64,000 bases of DNA from Adiantum capillus-veneris (taxonomy: Eukaryota > Streptophyta > Polypodiopsida > Polypodiales > Pteridaceae), in the NCBI GenBank assembly GCA_014529385.2, contig CM043966.1:41357537-41421536 (forward strand). Direction: 5' to 3'. The notes under the pieces are model-generated. The model searched no databases. It saw only the letters and a program-made list of their open reading frames with translations, and was not told the origin of the DNA. Both the position numbers and the translations under genes were made by a program. Shown here piece after piece: positions 1 through 11,800 of the stretch. Within the stretch, counting starts at the first letter, position 1; every line of letters starts with the position of its first letter.

Positions 1-91
1 TGCTTTTCTACTCTTCATAATACAATGATGTATAGGTTGGTTACATGGTGAATCTTAAAGCCAAACCTCCCATCTTACTAGAGATGATAGG

Positions 92-206
92 TTGGACAAG
101 TGTTCAACCTTCTATCATTTCTCCATGCCTATAATTAGACAATTAGTAGAACTAGCGTCTTTCTATGTTGTCTAGAGCTGAGCTTGGACAAGTAGTGGAC
201 CTTGCT
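92..206 (-). repeat. Satellite core motif copies in inverted orientation
   Basis: Two diverged copies of the core motif lie here in reverse orientation: one at 92-117 (TTGGACAAGTGTTCAACC) and one at about 178-206 (TTGGACAAGTAGTGGACC). Elsewhere in the first 26 kb the motif reads forward. The rest of 1-990 holds no gene I can support; a 60-codon frame at 586-768 is itself built on motif-like sequence. Confidence 0.6.
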
Positions 207-763
207 ACTCTCTTCCCTTGGTTTATTAGTTTGAAGACTCATTATATATACTTGCTTAGATCTATATAATTACTCATTAGTTAGGTTACAAGTAGGTATG
301 TAATTTGTTAGCCCCAAGGGACTTTGAATATTGAATAGTAAGAAAGTCAAGTGCTGGTTTGAAGATCTTTTGCTTATCTAAACTAGACTCTAACTCAATA
401 ATAAGTCTCTTAAGTTCCACGAATTGTCCTATTAGGCTCCAAAAGAGTCTTAATTGGTTTGTGCTAGATTCTAACTTCCTTGATGGGGTAGAATCCTAGA
501 AAAATGAGGCACTATAAGTTTTACCTTAGCTCAAATGGATTTTCACTTAAACTAGACTGCAATTTGGCACTCTAGTATCTTTGTCTTGATGGAGTTTAAC
601 ACTAGATACATAGTAGTGATATTTAAGCTTCATGTCTCTTCACTTGATCGAGATATGAGACCATACTTTCAAGGTCACCACTTGTCTTACCTAAAGACCA
701 ATGTGAGACATGGGAGCAAGAAAGCCATCCGATATTGTTTTAAGGACTATTACATAGACAATC

Positions 764-846
764 AATAACTTAAGTAAAGCAAAAAGACTTGGATCTTTCA
801 CAATTAATAACTTAAGTAAAGCCAAAAAGACTTGGATCTTTGACAG
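764..846. repeat. 42-bp tandem duplication
   Basis: A block starting AATAACTTAAGTAAAGC and ending ACTTGGATCTTT occurs twice, back to back, with a period of about 42 bp. The copies are almost identical, differing by one extra C, so the duplication is recent. It lies downstream (3') of the minus-strand phosphatase-like gene. Confidence 0.85.
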
Positions 847-990
847 TTTTTTTCAAACTAAAAAAGCACAATCTCATGCTAACAAAACTATAAATCACAA
901 TTGAAAGTTTTGAACGAGAAAAAGATCAGCAATCTTATAAGAAGGATACTTTTCATTTCATTTGATGATTACAAACTAAAAGAAAGTCTC

Positions 991-1098
991 TCAAGAAATT
1001 GATAAACAAAAAATGTAGGTGACTGCTTCATTATTTTGAGCAAACATATCAAAATCTCTATTGATTGAGCTCCATCTAGTAGTATCCTTTGTAAGATC
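991..1098 (-). other. Candidate 3' exon of the phosphatase-like gene
   Basis: On the minus strand a good 3' splice acceptor (TTCCTTCCTGCAG) ends at 1099. A donor-like TAAG|GTACTAG lies at 1192/1191, directly after the stop codon of the upstream coding frame, so splicing would remove about 93 bases (1099-1191). Because the TAA precedes the donor, this exon would be 3' untranslated sequence. If the upstream frame is wrong, it could instead be a coding terminal exon of about 35 codons ending at 991. Confidence 0.35.
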
Positions 1099-1192
1099 CT
1101 GCAGGAAGGAATAAAAAGAAAGATTTGTTAGATACCATGCACATGAGTGTTCAAGTATGTGTATCAAGAATATATGACATGTCACTAGTACC

Positions 1193-2376
1193 TTAGGGTT
1201 GCTTTCTATCCAGCCTTAGAAGATTGTTCTCAGCTTTCACCTTATTTATATAAGCCTTTGCTGTGGTTGCCTTCAAAACTCCTTTTGTGTTACAACCCAA
1301 TTGCCTAGCTAAAGTGGTCAATTGTGACGCCTTCATGCTTTCAATGGGTGTACGCTCCTTTGCTAAGATCTCTTGTATTTGGGCTCTTCTCATTTCATTG
1401 CGGTGGCTTGTGTCACTTGCATTTTCAATGATAGTTTCATCCCTGTCACCTTTTGCAGGTGGTATTCTTCTTGTAAAGAACACCTTAGCTGACCAAACAT
1501 CATTTTTTTGCTTCCAATACTCCATGATTTGTTTGTATTCACTATCATTTGTCACTATAGGTTGTCCATAACGATTAGAAGCAATTAAATCACGCACATC
1601 CCTTCTCTCATCAAGCTGAATCAAGTATGGCAGTAGCTCCTCCAAGAGCATATTGTCAACCATCTTCTCAGCATCAAATTGTGGTGGAAAAATGCAATTT
1701 TTGCTGGTGAAATACATCCCTTGTAAGGAGAGTCATCAATAAGCACTGTTCTTTGTGGATCACATTCAAACCCCATGGCAATTTTGGCTAGAGGCTTGAA
1801 CATTGCCTCAACGTTTGGATTGTCGGGTCTAAACAATTTTTGAGTTTGAGCGGTGTAGCAAACATCTTGCGACCAAATTGCAAAGAAAGGCAATGTATCC
1901 TCAGCTAAGTTGTTTAGTGCTGCAAGGATTTGATACACATTATTCCTAGTAGCTGTCGACCAAATTGCAACATTAAACCTCTGTAAAATAGTCTTCAAGA
2001 ATTGGATGCAACCTGGCCTGAGTATAATATATCTTTTTGAATCCATTTGCACTGAGTTGTGGTGTGAGGATGGTTGAGGGGAACGTTTCAACAATAGACC
2101 ATTTAAATCCAATATAATTGTAAGCATGGATTTCTCAACATCTACGCTACATGACGTAGTACCAATTGGCAATAGCTCGTGAGTGGACTTTTCAGTCTCT
2201 TTTGATGTATGTTGCATTTTTGAAGCATCGATTTCTTGGTTCTCATTATTGGAAGCTTGCTCAAGTTGCACAACACTAGACTCTAGTATAGAAATATCAT
2301 CCATCTTGGGCACTTTAGAAACCATAGAATCTATGGATTCTATAGTTGTTGACTGAACCATAGGAGCATTATCCAT
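1193..2376 (-). CDS. FCP1/NIF-like HAD phosphatase homologue with one frame break
   Basis: The translation matches the FCP1/NIF (C-terminal-domain small phosphatase) domain of the HAD superfamily. It has the nucleophile motif LDLNGLLLKR near residue 80, the RPGC start of the cap region, the second motif WSTATRNN, and the third motif LIDDSPYKG, followed by a conserved C-terminal helix region. Family members normally dephosphorylate serine or threonine on nuclear proteins. The second motif-I aspartate is asparagine (DLNG instead of DLDG/DLDE), which may weaken catalysis. The frame shifts by one base at 1698-1702 (a run of five T on the plus strand); motif continuity across it points to one lost base. 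I chose the ATG at 2374-2376 because a splice acceptor (TTTTCTTAG) lies only about 14 bases upstream. About 394 residues if continuous. Function in this plant is inferred from family only. Confidence 0.75.
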
Positions 2377-2629
2377 CCCAGTTTGTGAATCTAAGAAAAC
2401 ACACACACAAATGGTATCTCAAAACCACTAGAATTTTATTCACCATATTTATATGTAGAACTCCTAGTAAGAAATTTATTTAAGGTAAAGTCGTTGTTAG
2501 AATCCTTGCAACCATTTTCAGCATTCGTACACCAAACACCACTTGTCTAAAATACAATCTACTAACTCAACATTTTCCATCCTACACTTTATTAAAGATG
2601 AGTACTTAAAGTGAAAACTAAAAGCCACC

Positions 2630-2800
2630 CTTGTTGAGGAAACATGGATACAAGGTCCACCAAATGTCCAACCTAGACTACAAGCAAACAATTAGAGATT
2701 TGGCTTAGATTTGGATTCAAAGGCCACCACTTATTCAAGTAAGATAACTCCACTTGTTTAAGACAGTAATGTTTGAAGCCCCACCACTTGTCCAACCTAG
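2630..2800 (+). repeat. Scattered satellite core motifs
   Basis: Three diverged copies of the core motif occur here, for example CAAGGTCCACCAAATGTCC and CCCCACCACTTGTCCAACC. They lie between the phosphatase-like gene and the SET exon, within the likely 5' untranslated or leader-intron region of the former. The remainder of 2400-2960 shows no gene. Confidence 0.6.
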
Positions 2801-3032
2801 ACATTGATTAAATTTTGGTAAGATTTATCACAAATCTAGAGTAGAATCAAGATTCTATGGCCAAGGTAGTCAAATAAGTTAGACAACACACAAAGCATAA
2901 GAGCACTTTAGATTCTCGTTGAGCATAAACTAAACAATAATCAAATGTTATATTCACTTGAGATTTCATCCATGAAAAATGAAAATGATGCATGTACTTG
3001 AGATTTCCATCCATGTACAATACTTTACAATG

Positions 3033-3588
3033 TCAAGTAAAGTTATAGTCAGCAAACAACTCTTCTCCTGCTTCAACTTGACAAATAGTCTCAATGCATA
3101 CATGGCCATATTCTTCTGACTTGATGTGTGAAGAGGTGCATTTATGCCAAGGTGGAAAATTTGGATCAAATGTATAGCGTACGTTGGGACAGACATTTGT
3201 ACTGTGAGAACTATTTATATAGCCCGACACGTTTCCTTCTTCTACACAACCAATAATGTATGATTGATCTTCCTCTTCTTCTATGTTTGGATCCTCTAAA
3301 GAGAATATTTATAAGCTCTTGGAAAAATTTTGCATATCTTTTTCCAGTCTTGAAATCTATACTTATGCCCTCCATAGTTTAGAATAGTCAAACCACTTTC
3401 CAGGGTAGTATGCACAAATAGCCCATAACCAGCTCCTTCAATACATGAAAGTCGCACTTCAAAATCCACACCGTTAATATGGAAAATTACATCTTTGGGA
3501 ATAGGAAAAGTTGGTGTCCCAAAAGGATCTTCATGCCAATCATAGTGTGAAATACATCTAGTTTTTATATCACTTAACTCCTTTGTGT
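3033..3588 (-). CDS. SET-domain protein, last exon(s), with one frame break
   Basis: The exon starts at a strong acceptor (TTCTTTTTGCAG, ending at 3589) and ends at a TGA (3033-3035). The translation gives a SET lysine-methyltransferase domain: IEGAGYGLF (SAM-binding entry), a YGG stretch, YINSS followed by TNVCPNVRY in place of the usual NHSCxPN motif, and the terminal VEAGEELFADYNF, which matches the conserved GEEL-DY end. SET domains methylate lysines on histones or other proteins. No post-SET cysteines follow. The frame slips by one base at 3298-3300 (AAA on the plus strand, TTT in the gene). No donor/acceptor pair explains it, so a lost base is likeliest. No initiator is present, so earlier exons must lie upstream in satellite-rich sequence or be missing. 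Confidence 0.72.
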
Positions 3589-3689
3589 CTGCAAAAAGAA
3601 GAAAATATTATGCATAAAATAATGACAATATCAAAGAAAGATATCATTATTTTATAGTCCAATAGGTCTATTGTATGGAAGACTTAGAG

Positions 3690-5690
3690 TGCCTCTTACA
3701 TGGTGCCTCCAAGGTTTCCAAAAAATAAAATCATTGGAAAAAAAAGGCCACTGTGTCTCCAATCTATTGCCCATTTGAAGCATAGAGAGAACCAAGGTCC
3801 ACCACTTGTCCAAGCTAGACATGGAGCATTGACACAAGATCCAACACTTATCCAAGAACCCTATAGTATATGTGGTAACATGGGATGCATTGATGCAACA
3901 AAAGTAGTCTAGCCTCCTCATCCATCTCTTTTTTCTTGTAGCCTAGAGGGATTAGTTTCAAGGTCTATCACTAGTCAAAAACTACACATAGAACATTGAT
4001 ACAAGGTTCCACCACATGTGAAACCTATCATCTCTAGTAGCATGGATGGTTTGATATCAAGGTTCACTGCGTGTCCTACCTATACTCTATTGTAGCATAG
4101 AGATTCTGGTTTGGTGGTACTACACTTGTCCAAACTTGGCTTGTTGTTGATATCTGGAGGTAATCAAGGGTCCTCCACTTGTCCAAGTTAGGCATATAAA
4201 ACAATTGCAAGGTCCACCATGTGTACAACATATGATTGATTATAGCATGCATGGTCTTATTTCATGGGCAACCATCTTCTCTCCAACATGTGTCCAACCT
4301 CGGCTCCATTGAAGCATGGAGAGAAGCAAGGTCCACCACTTATCAAAGCTATTATTTTCTCCCAGTGCTTTCAAAACCCATAATACGTTGTACATGGGGG
4401 GGGGGATTCTTGTTTCAAGGTCCACCACTTGGCTAAGATTGGATCCATTGAAACATAAAGAGAAGCAAGCTCTACCATTTTTCCAAGCTAGGTGCCATTG
4501 AAACATGAAAACTCCATAATATGTTGTATACGGGGGGTTTTTTCACGGTCTACCACTTGTCTAAGCTATGGTCCATTGGAACATGGAGAGAATCAAAGCT
4601 CCACCACTTTTCTAAGCTAGGATCCATTGAAACATGGAGAGAAGCAAGCTCCATTGTTTGTCTAAGCTAGGCTCCATTGGAACATGGAGAAAACAAGCTC
4701 CACCACTTGCCTATTATTGCATAGAGATTCTGGTTTGAAGGTCCACCACTTGTCCAACCTTGCCTTCATGTATGGAGATAATAAAGAGTGCAATGCTTCT
4801 CTAAGCTAGGGACATAAAAGAGTTTCAAGGTCCACTACATATACGATCTATGATGGGTTGTAGCATGGGAGGTTTCATTTTAAGGTTGACCACTTCTCCA
4901 GCTCCGCTTGTCCAACCTCAGATCCATTGAAGAATGGAGAATAAAGGTGTACCAACTCTCCAAAATAGGCAAGAAAATCTCTATAAAACCCATGAATTGT
5001 TAATATATGCTATGCTGTGGAGTTTTGTTTGAAGGTCCACTCCTTATCCAAGCTACAATCCATTGAAGCATGGAAATAAGTAAGATATATCTATAGTCCA
5101 AGATAGGATCCATTGAAACATAGAGAGAATCAAGGTCCACCACTTGTCCAAGCTATGCATGGGTAATTGATATAAGGACCACTACGTTTTCACCTATACT
5201 ATGCTCTATCATGGATGGTTTCATATACCACCAATTTTCCAACCTATTTAGTAGGTTGTATTATGGGGGTTTGGTTTCAAGGTACTTCACTTGTCTAAGG
5301 TGGGTTCCATTGAACCATGGAGAGAAACAATGTCTACCACTTGTCCGAAATATGCTCCTTTAAAACATAAAAGCAAGATCCACCACTTGTCCAAGCTAAT
5401 GTTTCTCTCCATTGAAGCATGGAGAGAAACAAGGTCTACCACCTGTCCAAAATATGCTCCATTGAAACATAAAAGCAAGGTCCACCACTTGTCCAAGCTA
5501 ATATAACAAATGGGTGTTGGTTACAAGGTGTACCACACTTGTCTAAACTAGTCTCCATGCAAGTTCCACCACATGTCCAAGCTATATGATCTTGGTTTGA
5601 AGGTCTACCACACCTCTTGAAATTAGGACCCATGTAAGGTCCACCTTTTGTCAAGCTATGCCTTTAGTGAGTACTAAAACTAAGTAAATT
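3690..5690 (+). repeat. Degenerate satellite array (core motif)
   Basis: Dozens of diverged forward copies of GGTCCACCACTTGTCCAA are separated by phrases such as CCATTGAAACATGGAGAGAA. Spacing is irregular, unlike the regular array at 8.9-21.3 kb, so this looks like an older, decayed part of the same family. Short open frames in both directions are repeat translations, not genes. From 5690 to 6180 the sequence is AT-rich with only a few weak motif copies and no gene. Confidence 0.85.
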
Positions 5691-6187
5691 GCAGTACTTA
5701 AATACCTTTCCAAGCTCATTAAGATTTTGGTCTCTAAGGCCACCACCACATGTCTAATCTATGCTCTAATTGATTACTTATGCTAGTTCTCAAAGTCCAA
5801 ACATAAGCTCCCTTCTAGCAAGGTTAGTTTAAATTTAGGCTCCAACACCCGTCTAAGCTAGGTTCAATTTATGAAGCACCACCATTTAACCATGCTACGA
5901 TCTAATGTATCATATCAAGGGGGTATTGATAAAAGGTCCAAAACTTATTGAGTTCAAGCTCTTAAGTAATTAAATCTTTGTGAGTATTAAATAATATAGT
6001 TTTAGTCTAAAGATCCACCATTCAAAAACTCAAGTAATTTATTATTTACATTCAAACCTTGAATGCTTGAGATAAAAAATACAAACTCAATCAATACTAT
6101 ATAAAGCAAAATCTAACATTAAGAGTATCAAATCAGTAACAAGAAACACTAACATGCACAAGAAACTCAAAACATACGTGTCTCCAT

Positions 6188-8831
6188 TTACAAAAAGTCC
6201 TCCATTGACAGAGGATGTTGTTGTTGTTCTTCTTCTTCTCTTTGTGGAGAGCACTCCTCTGTAACAGGCACAATGTCATCTGATTGCGAAGTGGATTGTT
6301 GAAGTCCAGCCCATTTTTCTATATCTTCATGAGACTTAGCAAAGTCTAGCAGCATGGTCTCCACGTTTTTTGCCTCCTCCACACTATCAATTAAGCATAT
6401 AACTTCTTTTTTCTGTTGTATTCCTTCTTGTGCAACCAAGGAGCCATCACCAAAAACATCAACAAGCTTGCGGTCTTCAAAACAATATGTACGAATGTAG
6501 TGCTTGACCAAAGCTCTTTTTTTGGCCTCCAAATATTGCAAATCTGACATATCGTTATCTGCTACTTGAAGAAGAGAACAATCAATTGGCATGGGATGTT
6601 CCTCTGATCTTCTTCTCAGGTCTTCAAATGCATTGCCTTGTCCCAAGAAGGCAATAACTGTTAGGAATTGAATTGCTCCTTTGCAAGGAGCTGATGGAAA
6701 GTGATGCAATGCACCACAACAATGGTAGCTCAGATTATCTCCCATGGCGTGAAAGGCACATTGCAATTTTGTGAAGTTAGTGAAATCCACAAATGCAAGA
6801 AAGACAAATCCGGGATCTGTTGACCCTCCAGCAATAGCCAAGATCCCATCCAAAGCATTGTTAAATGTCTCCTCACTCCACTTCAAATTGCCTCCAACGT
6901 TTTTTTGTCATATCTAAAACACATAAGCCAATAGGCACTTTATTATTGAAGTGGCGCATCAAGTAGAGATTGCCTTCCATTTGTAGGCTCACCACATAGA
7001 TTGACCATGGCAAATCTCTAGGCTCAGTTTTCTCTTTTTGAAGGTGAATTTCCCATTGCATGTATTTTATTGCTCCATCTGGAAAAGCCATTTTCTTTGT
7101 TCCATGCGTCAAACTAGATTTGATCCATTCCTCGCATAGCATTAAAATTGTTTTATAAACAACATCATTGATGTTATACATTTTGACCACCTCCTCCCAG
7201 TCTTTACATGGTGAAGACTCATTCAAATTGTTGAAGCCTTCAAGAAGTGCATCTTGAATCAATTTGTCTTGATTCAACTGCTTGATTCGATCATACATGT
7301 CAGTTGCATCACCATCCTTTTCACTCTTTGACAGTAAAATCTTCTCATCTCTAATCTCTTCTTGAATAGTCTTTACCTCTGATTCCTCAAGGCCACAAAG
7401 GTATCTAAATACAGTTGTTGGGGGTTTCTTATTCTCCTCTTCTAGATTTTCAATGATTTCTATCCAGCAATCATAAACTAAATCAGAGTACGTGACCATG
7501 TGTGCCTGTTTAGCAATCCAACTTGCTGCTGCACTCATTCTTGCCAATCGAAGAAAAGCCTAAAAAGAAATAGAGAAATAATTAAACTATTGAGCAAGAT
7601 TTGTTAATTAAACACTATCAAAAAGACAAAGAAAATAACTTACATCCCATCCGGCACGAGATGCATGTCCCTCTGCAATTCCACTTGCTGCCTTTGGTGG
7701 TCGTCCTGAGAAGATCCATTGACTCCGTAAATGTCTCAATATTTGGCTGTAAGGTTGCTTGACATACAATGCCTGAGCCTCCTCATTTGCAATGGCAGAT
7801 ATAGCAGTTGCAACAAATGGAGGAGCATTCACAACAATGCGAGCCTTTCTAAATTTATACACGCTAATCAGTCTTTCAAATATCTCTTTGTTGTTTTGTT
7901 CATTGTGAAGCAAAACTTTTGCAGCATAGATTGAATGCTGCCCATCAAGAATCCAATAATGATAATCTTTAATTTTTTGCTCCTCTACCTCTTCTACTGC
8001 CAAAGGAGTCCCCTTCTTTGATTTTGCATTTCGAACAGGCATCAAATATGCACATGCTGCAGGCTTGGTCGTACTCCGTGAAAATCCAAATAACACACTT
8101 TCAGCGTGTTTTTTATCCATAATACGTGCATTATAGTGATCAGGAGCAAGCCAACAATTTTGAATAGGGATATCAAATTCCCTATATTGGAAAGGAAAAT
8201 AATTTATGTACTTATTCATTCCACCTGTATCTTTTTCTTGTCCTTTCATGGCCTCAGCTTCTAAAACATCTGGATCCACAATTCTCATCTTTGACATTGA
8301 ACCCTCTGTTGATGAGGATGCCAAAGATGCCTTGTCTACATCCAAAATGGAACTAGTTCGCTTAGCTGCTACTTTTTGCACTTTTGCTTGCTTCTTTGTG
8401 GATGGAGGTCGTGAAGCTTTCACCTTTTTTCGTTGTAGTGTGGCAATGATGGAGCTTTGAAGTTGATCTGCTGTGATGTTTGGATTTGATTCTGCAAACT
8501 TCCATCCTCGAGAAAACATTGTCTCTTCTTTGTTTCTAGACATGCGCTCCAATGCATATGCTCCTGGAGATAGTTGAAATTCTAGATTCATTGGAACTAG
8601 AATGTCAATGCATTCCACCTCCGGATGACTATCAACTACAGAGACAAATGCTTCCACAACTTGTCCAACATCTTCAAACAAGCTGTCATTCTCCTTTTTG
8701 GCAATAAATAGATGCACCTTATGAAATTGTGCACCCTCTATACCATGTATGTCCAAATACCATTTCCTAACATCATTGCAAGTATAGTCAACTGAGACAG
8801 CAACCCTTGCAACCTGTTTTTTTCGAGCCAT
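6188..8831 (-). CDS. Two-exon gene with ParB-like DGQH motif, one frame break
   Basis: Exon 1 runs from ATG 8829-8831 to 7644 (396 codons) and ends at donor GAT|GTAAGTT. Exon 2 starts at 7559 after acceptor TTTCTTTTTAG; the junction is in phase 0 (GWD|AFLR), and the stop is at 6188-6190. The N-terminus is basic (MARKKQ). A Lys-rich linker around residues 140-170 precedes a domain with YHYWILDGQHSIYAA, where D296-H299 resembles the DGQH/ParB-Srx-like fold. The downstream half is not recognised. One base is missing in a seven-base run (6900-6906): the frame before it ends in LDMTKK and the next frame continues smoothly. The expected product is about 850 residues. The ATG is preceded by an acceptor (TTTTTTTTTTTCAG) five bases upstream, so a 5' leader intron is likely. 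The role is unknown: the DGQH motif occurs in ParB-like DNA-binding or NTP-hydrolysing folds, but I see no further diagnostic motif. Confidence 0.72.
7560..7643 (-). other. Spliceosomal intron in the ParB-like gene
   Basis: An 84-base intron with donor GTAAGTT (7643 downwards) and acceptor TTTTTAG (ending 7560). It is AT-rich, U-rich on the transcribed strand, and sits between codons. It is the clearest plant-type intron in the window and fixes the reading frame of both exons. Confidence 0.85.
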
Positions 8832-8889
8832 CTTTCCTGAAAAAAAAAAAACCAAATGTTATTTTAGCATATACTTTTTTGTAATGAAT

Positions 8890-11800
8890 TAAGTTTGTGT
8901 GAATACAAGGTCCACCACTTGTTCAAGTTAGATCTAAGCAAGTATACATAGTAATCTTTTAAGCTAGTAAACTAAGGGAAGGGAGAAGTAAGGTCCACCA
9001 CTTGTCCAAGCTCAGCTCTAGACAACATGGAGAGATTCGAGGTCTACTAATTGTCTAATATAGGCTAACTATATTGAAACATAGAGAGAAGAAAAGGTCC
9101 ACCACTTGTCCAATCTAGGGTCGATTGAAACAAGGAGAGAAGGATGCTCCACCATTTGTCCAAAATAGGATCCATTGAAACATGAAGAGAAGCAATATGC
9201 ACCATGTCTTCGAGATGCTAGGCTCCATTGAAATACCTTAAACCCACGATATTTTGTATATGTGGGGTTTAAATTCAAGGTCCACTACTTGTCCAACCTA
9301 TTCTCCCTAGTAGCATGAGTGGTTTTGGTCTCAAGATTCACCACTTTTCCACTCTATGTCATTATATTAAGAAGATCTGGGTGTTAAGGTCCACCACTTG
9401 TCCAACTTATAAAGCTATATCTAAAATGGTATTATTTACCACCACTTGGAATGCACATGATAGGTTTTACATAGGGATCTGGTTCCAAGGTCCACCACTT
9501 GTCCAAGCTAACTCTATTGAAACATAGAGAGAATCAAAGGTCCACCACTTGTCCAAGCTAGGCTCCATTGAAACATGGAGAGAAGGATGCTCCACCATTT
9601 GTCCAAGCCAGGTTCGATTGAAACATGAAGAGAAGCAAGCTGCACCATGTCTCCAAAATGCTAGGCTCCATTGAAATATCTTAAACCCATGATATTTCGT
9701 ACATGCGGGGTTTACATTCAAGGTCCACCACTTGTCCAACCTATTATCACTAGTAGCATGAGTGGTTTGGTCTCAAGATTCACCACTTTTCCACTCTATG
9801 TCATTATATTAAGAAGATCTGGGTGTTACGGTCCACCACTTGTCCAACCTATAAGGCTATATCTTAAAGGGTATTCTTTCTGACCACTTGTAATGACCAT
9901 TATAGGTTTTACATGGGGGTTTGGTTCCAAGGTCCACCACTTGTCCAAGATAACTCTATTGAAACATAGAGAGAAGCAAAGGTCCACCACTTGTCCAAGC
10001 TAGGGTCCATTGAAACATGGAGAGAAGGATGCTCCACCATTTGTCCAAGATAGGCTCCATTGAAACATGAAGAGAAGCAAGCTACACCATGTCTCCAAGA
10101 TGCTAAGATCCATTGAAATACCTTACACCCACGATATTTTGTACATGGGGAGTTTACATTCAAGGTCCACCACTTGTCCAACCTATTATCTCTAGTAGCA
10201 TGAGTGGTTTCTTCTCAAGATTCACCACTTTTCCACTCTATGTCATTACGTTAAGAAGATCTGTGTGTTAAGGTCGACCACTTGTCCAACCTATAACGGT
10301 ATATCTTAAAGGGTATTATTTCTCACCACTTGAAATGTCTATTGATATGTTTTACATGGGGGTTGGTTTACAAGGTCCACCACTTGTCCAAGCTAACTCT
10401 ATTGAAACATAGAGAGAAACAAAGGTCCACCACTTGTCCAAGCTAGGCTCCATTGAAATATGGAGAGAAGGATGCTCTATCATTGTCGAAGCTAACTCTA
10501 TTGAAACATGGGGGTTTACATTCTAATTCCAAGATCCATTCCACACTTATCAACTATTAACGCTAGTAGCATGATGGTTTTGTCTCAATTCACCACTTTT
10601 TCACTCTATGTCATTATATTAAGAATATATGGTGTTAAGGTCCACCACTTGTCCAACCTATAAGGCTATATCTTAAGGTTATTCTTTCTCAACCACTTGG
10701 AGTGACTATGAAAGGTTATTTACAGGGGGGTTTGGTTCCAAGGTCCACCACTGTGTCCAAGAAAACCTATTGAAACATAGAGAGAAGCAAAGGTCCACCA
10801 CTTTTCCAAGCTAGGGTCCATTGAAACAATGGAGAAGAATGATGCTCCACCATTTGTCCCAGTATGTACACTCCATTGAAACCATGAAGAAAAGGCAAGC
10901 TACACCAGTCTCCAGATCTAATCTCCATTGAAATAACCTTAAACCCATAAATTTAGTACATGGGGGTTTACATTCCATGGTCCACACTTGTCCAACCTAT
11001 TATCTCTAGTAGCATGAGTGGTTTGGTCTCAAGATTCACCACTTTTCCACTCTATGTCATTATATTAAGAATATATGGGTGCTAAGGTCCACCACTTGTC
11101 CAACCTATAAGGCTATATCTTAAACTTTATTCTTTCTCACCACTTGGAGTTACCATGATAGGTTTTACATGGGAGTTTGGTTACAAGGCCCACCACTTGT
11201 CCAAGCTAAATCTATTGAAACATAGAGAGAAGCAAAGGTCCCCCACTTGTCCAAGCTAGGCTCCATTAAAACATGGAGAGAAGTATGCTCCACCGTTTGT
11301 CAAAGATAGGCTCCATTGAAACATGAAGAGAAGCAAGATGCACCATGTCTCCAAGATGCTAGGCTCCATTGAAATACCTTAAACCCATGATATTTCGTAC
11401 ATGGGGGTATACATTCAAGGTCCACCACTTGTCCAAGCTATTATCCTTAGTAGCATGAGTGGTTTGGTCTCAAGATTCACCACTTTTCCACTCTATGTCG
11501 TTATATTAAGAAGATCTAGGTTTTAAGGTCGACCACTTGTCCAACCTATAAGGCTAGATCTTAAAGGGTATTATTTATCACCACTTGGAATGACCATGAT
11601 ATGTTTTACATGGGGGTTTGGTTCCAAGGTCCACCACTTGTCCAAGCTAACTCTATGGAAACATAGAGAGAAGCAAAGGTCCACCACTTGTCCAAGATAA
11701 GCTCCATTGAGACATTTAGAGAAGGATGATCCCCCATTGGTGGAAGATAGGCTCCATCGAAACATGAAGAGAAGCAAGCTGCGCCATGTCTCCAAGATGC

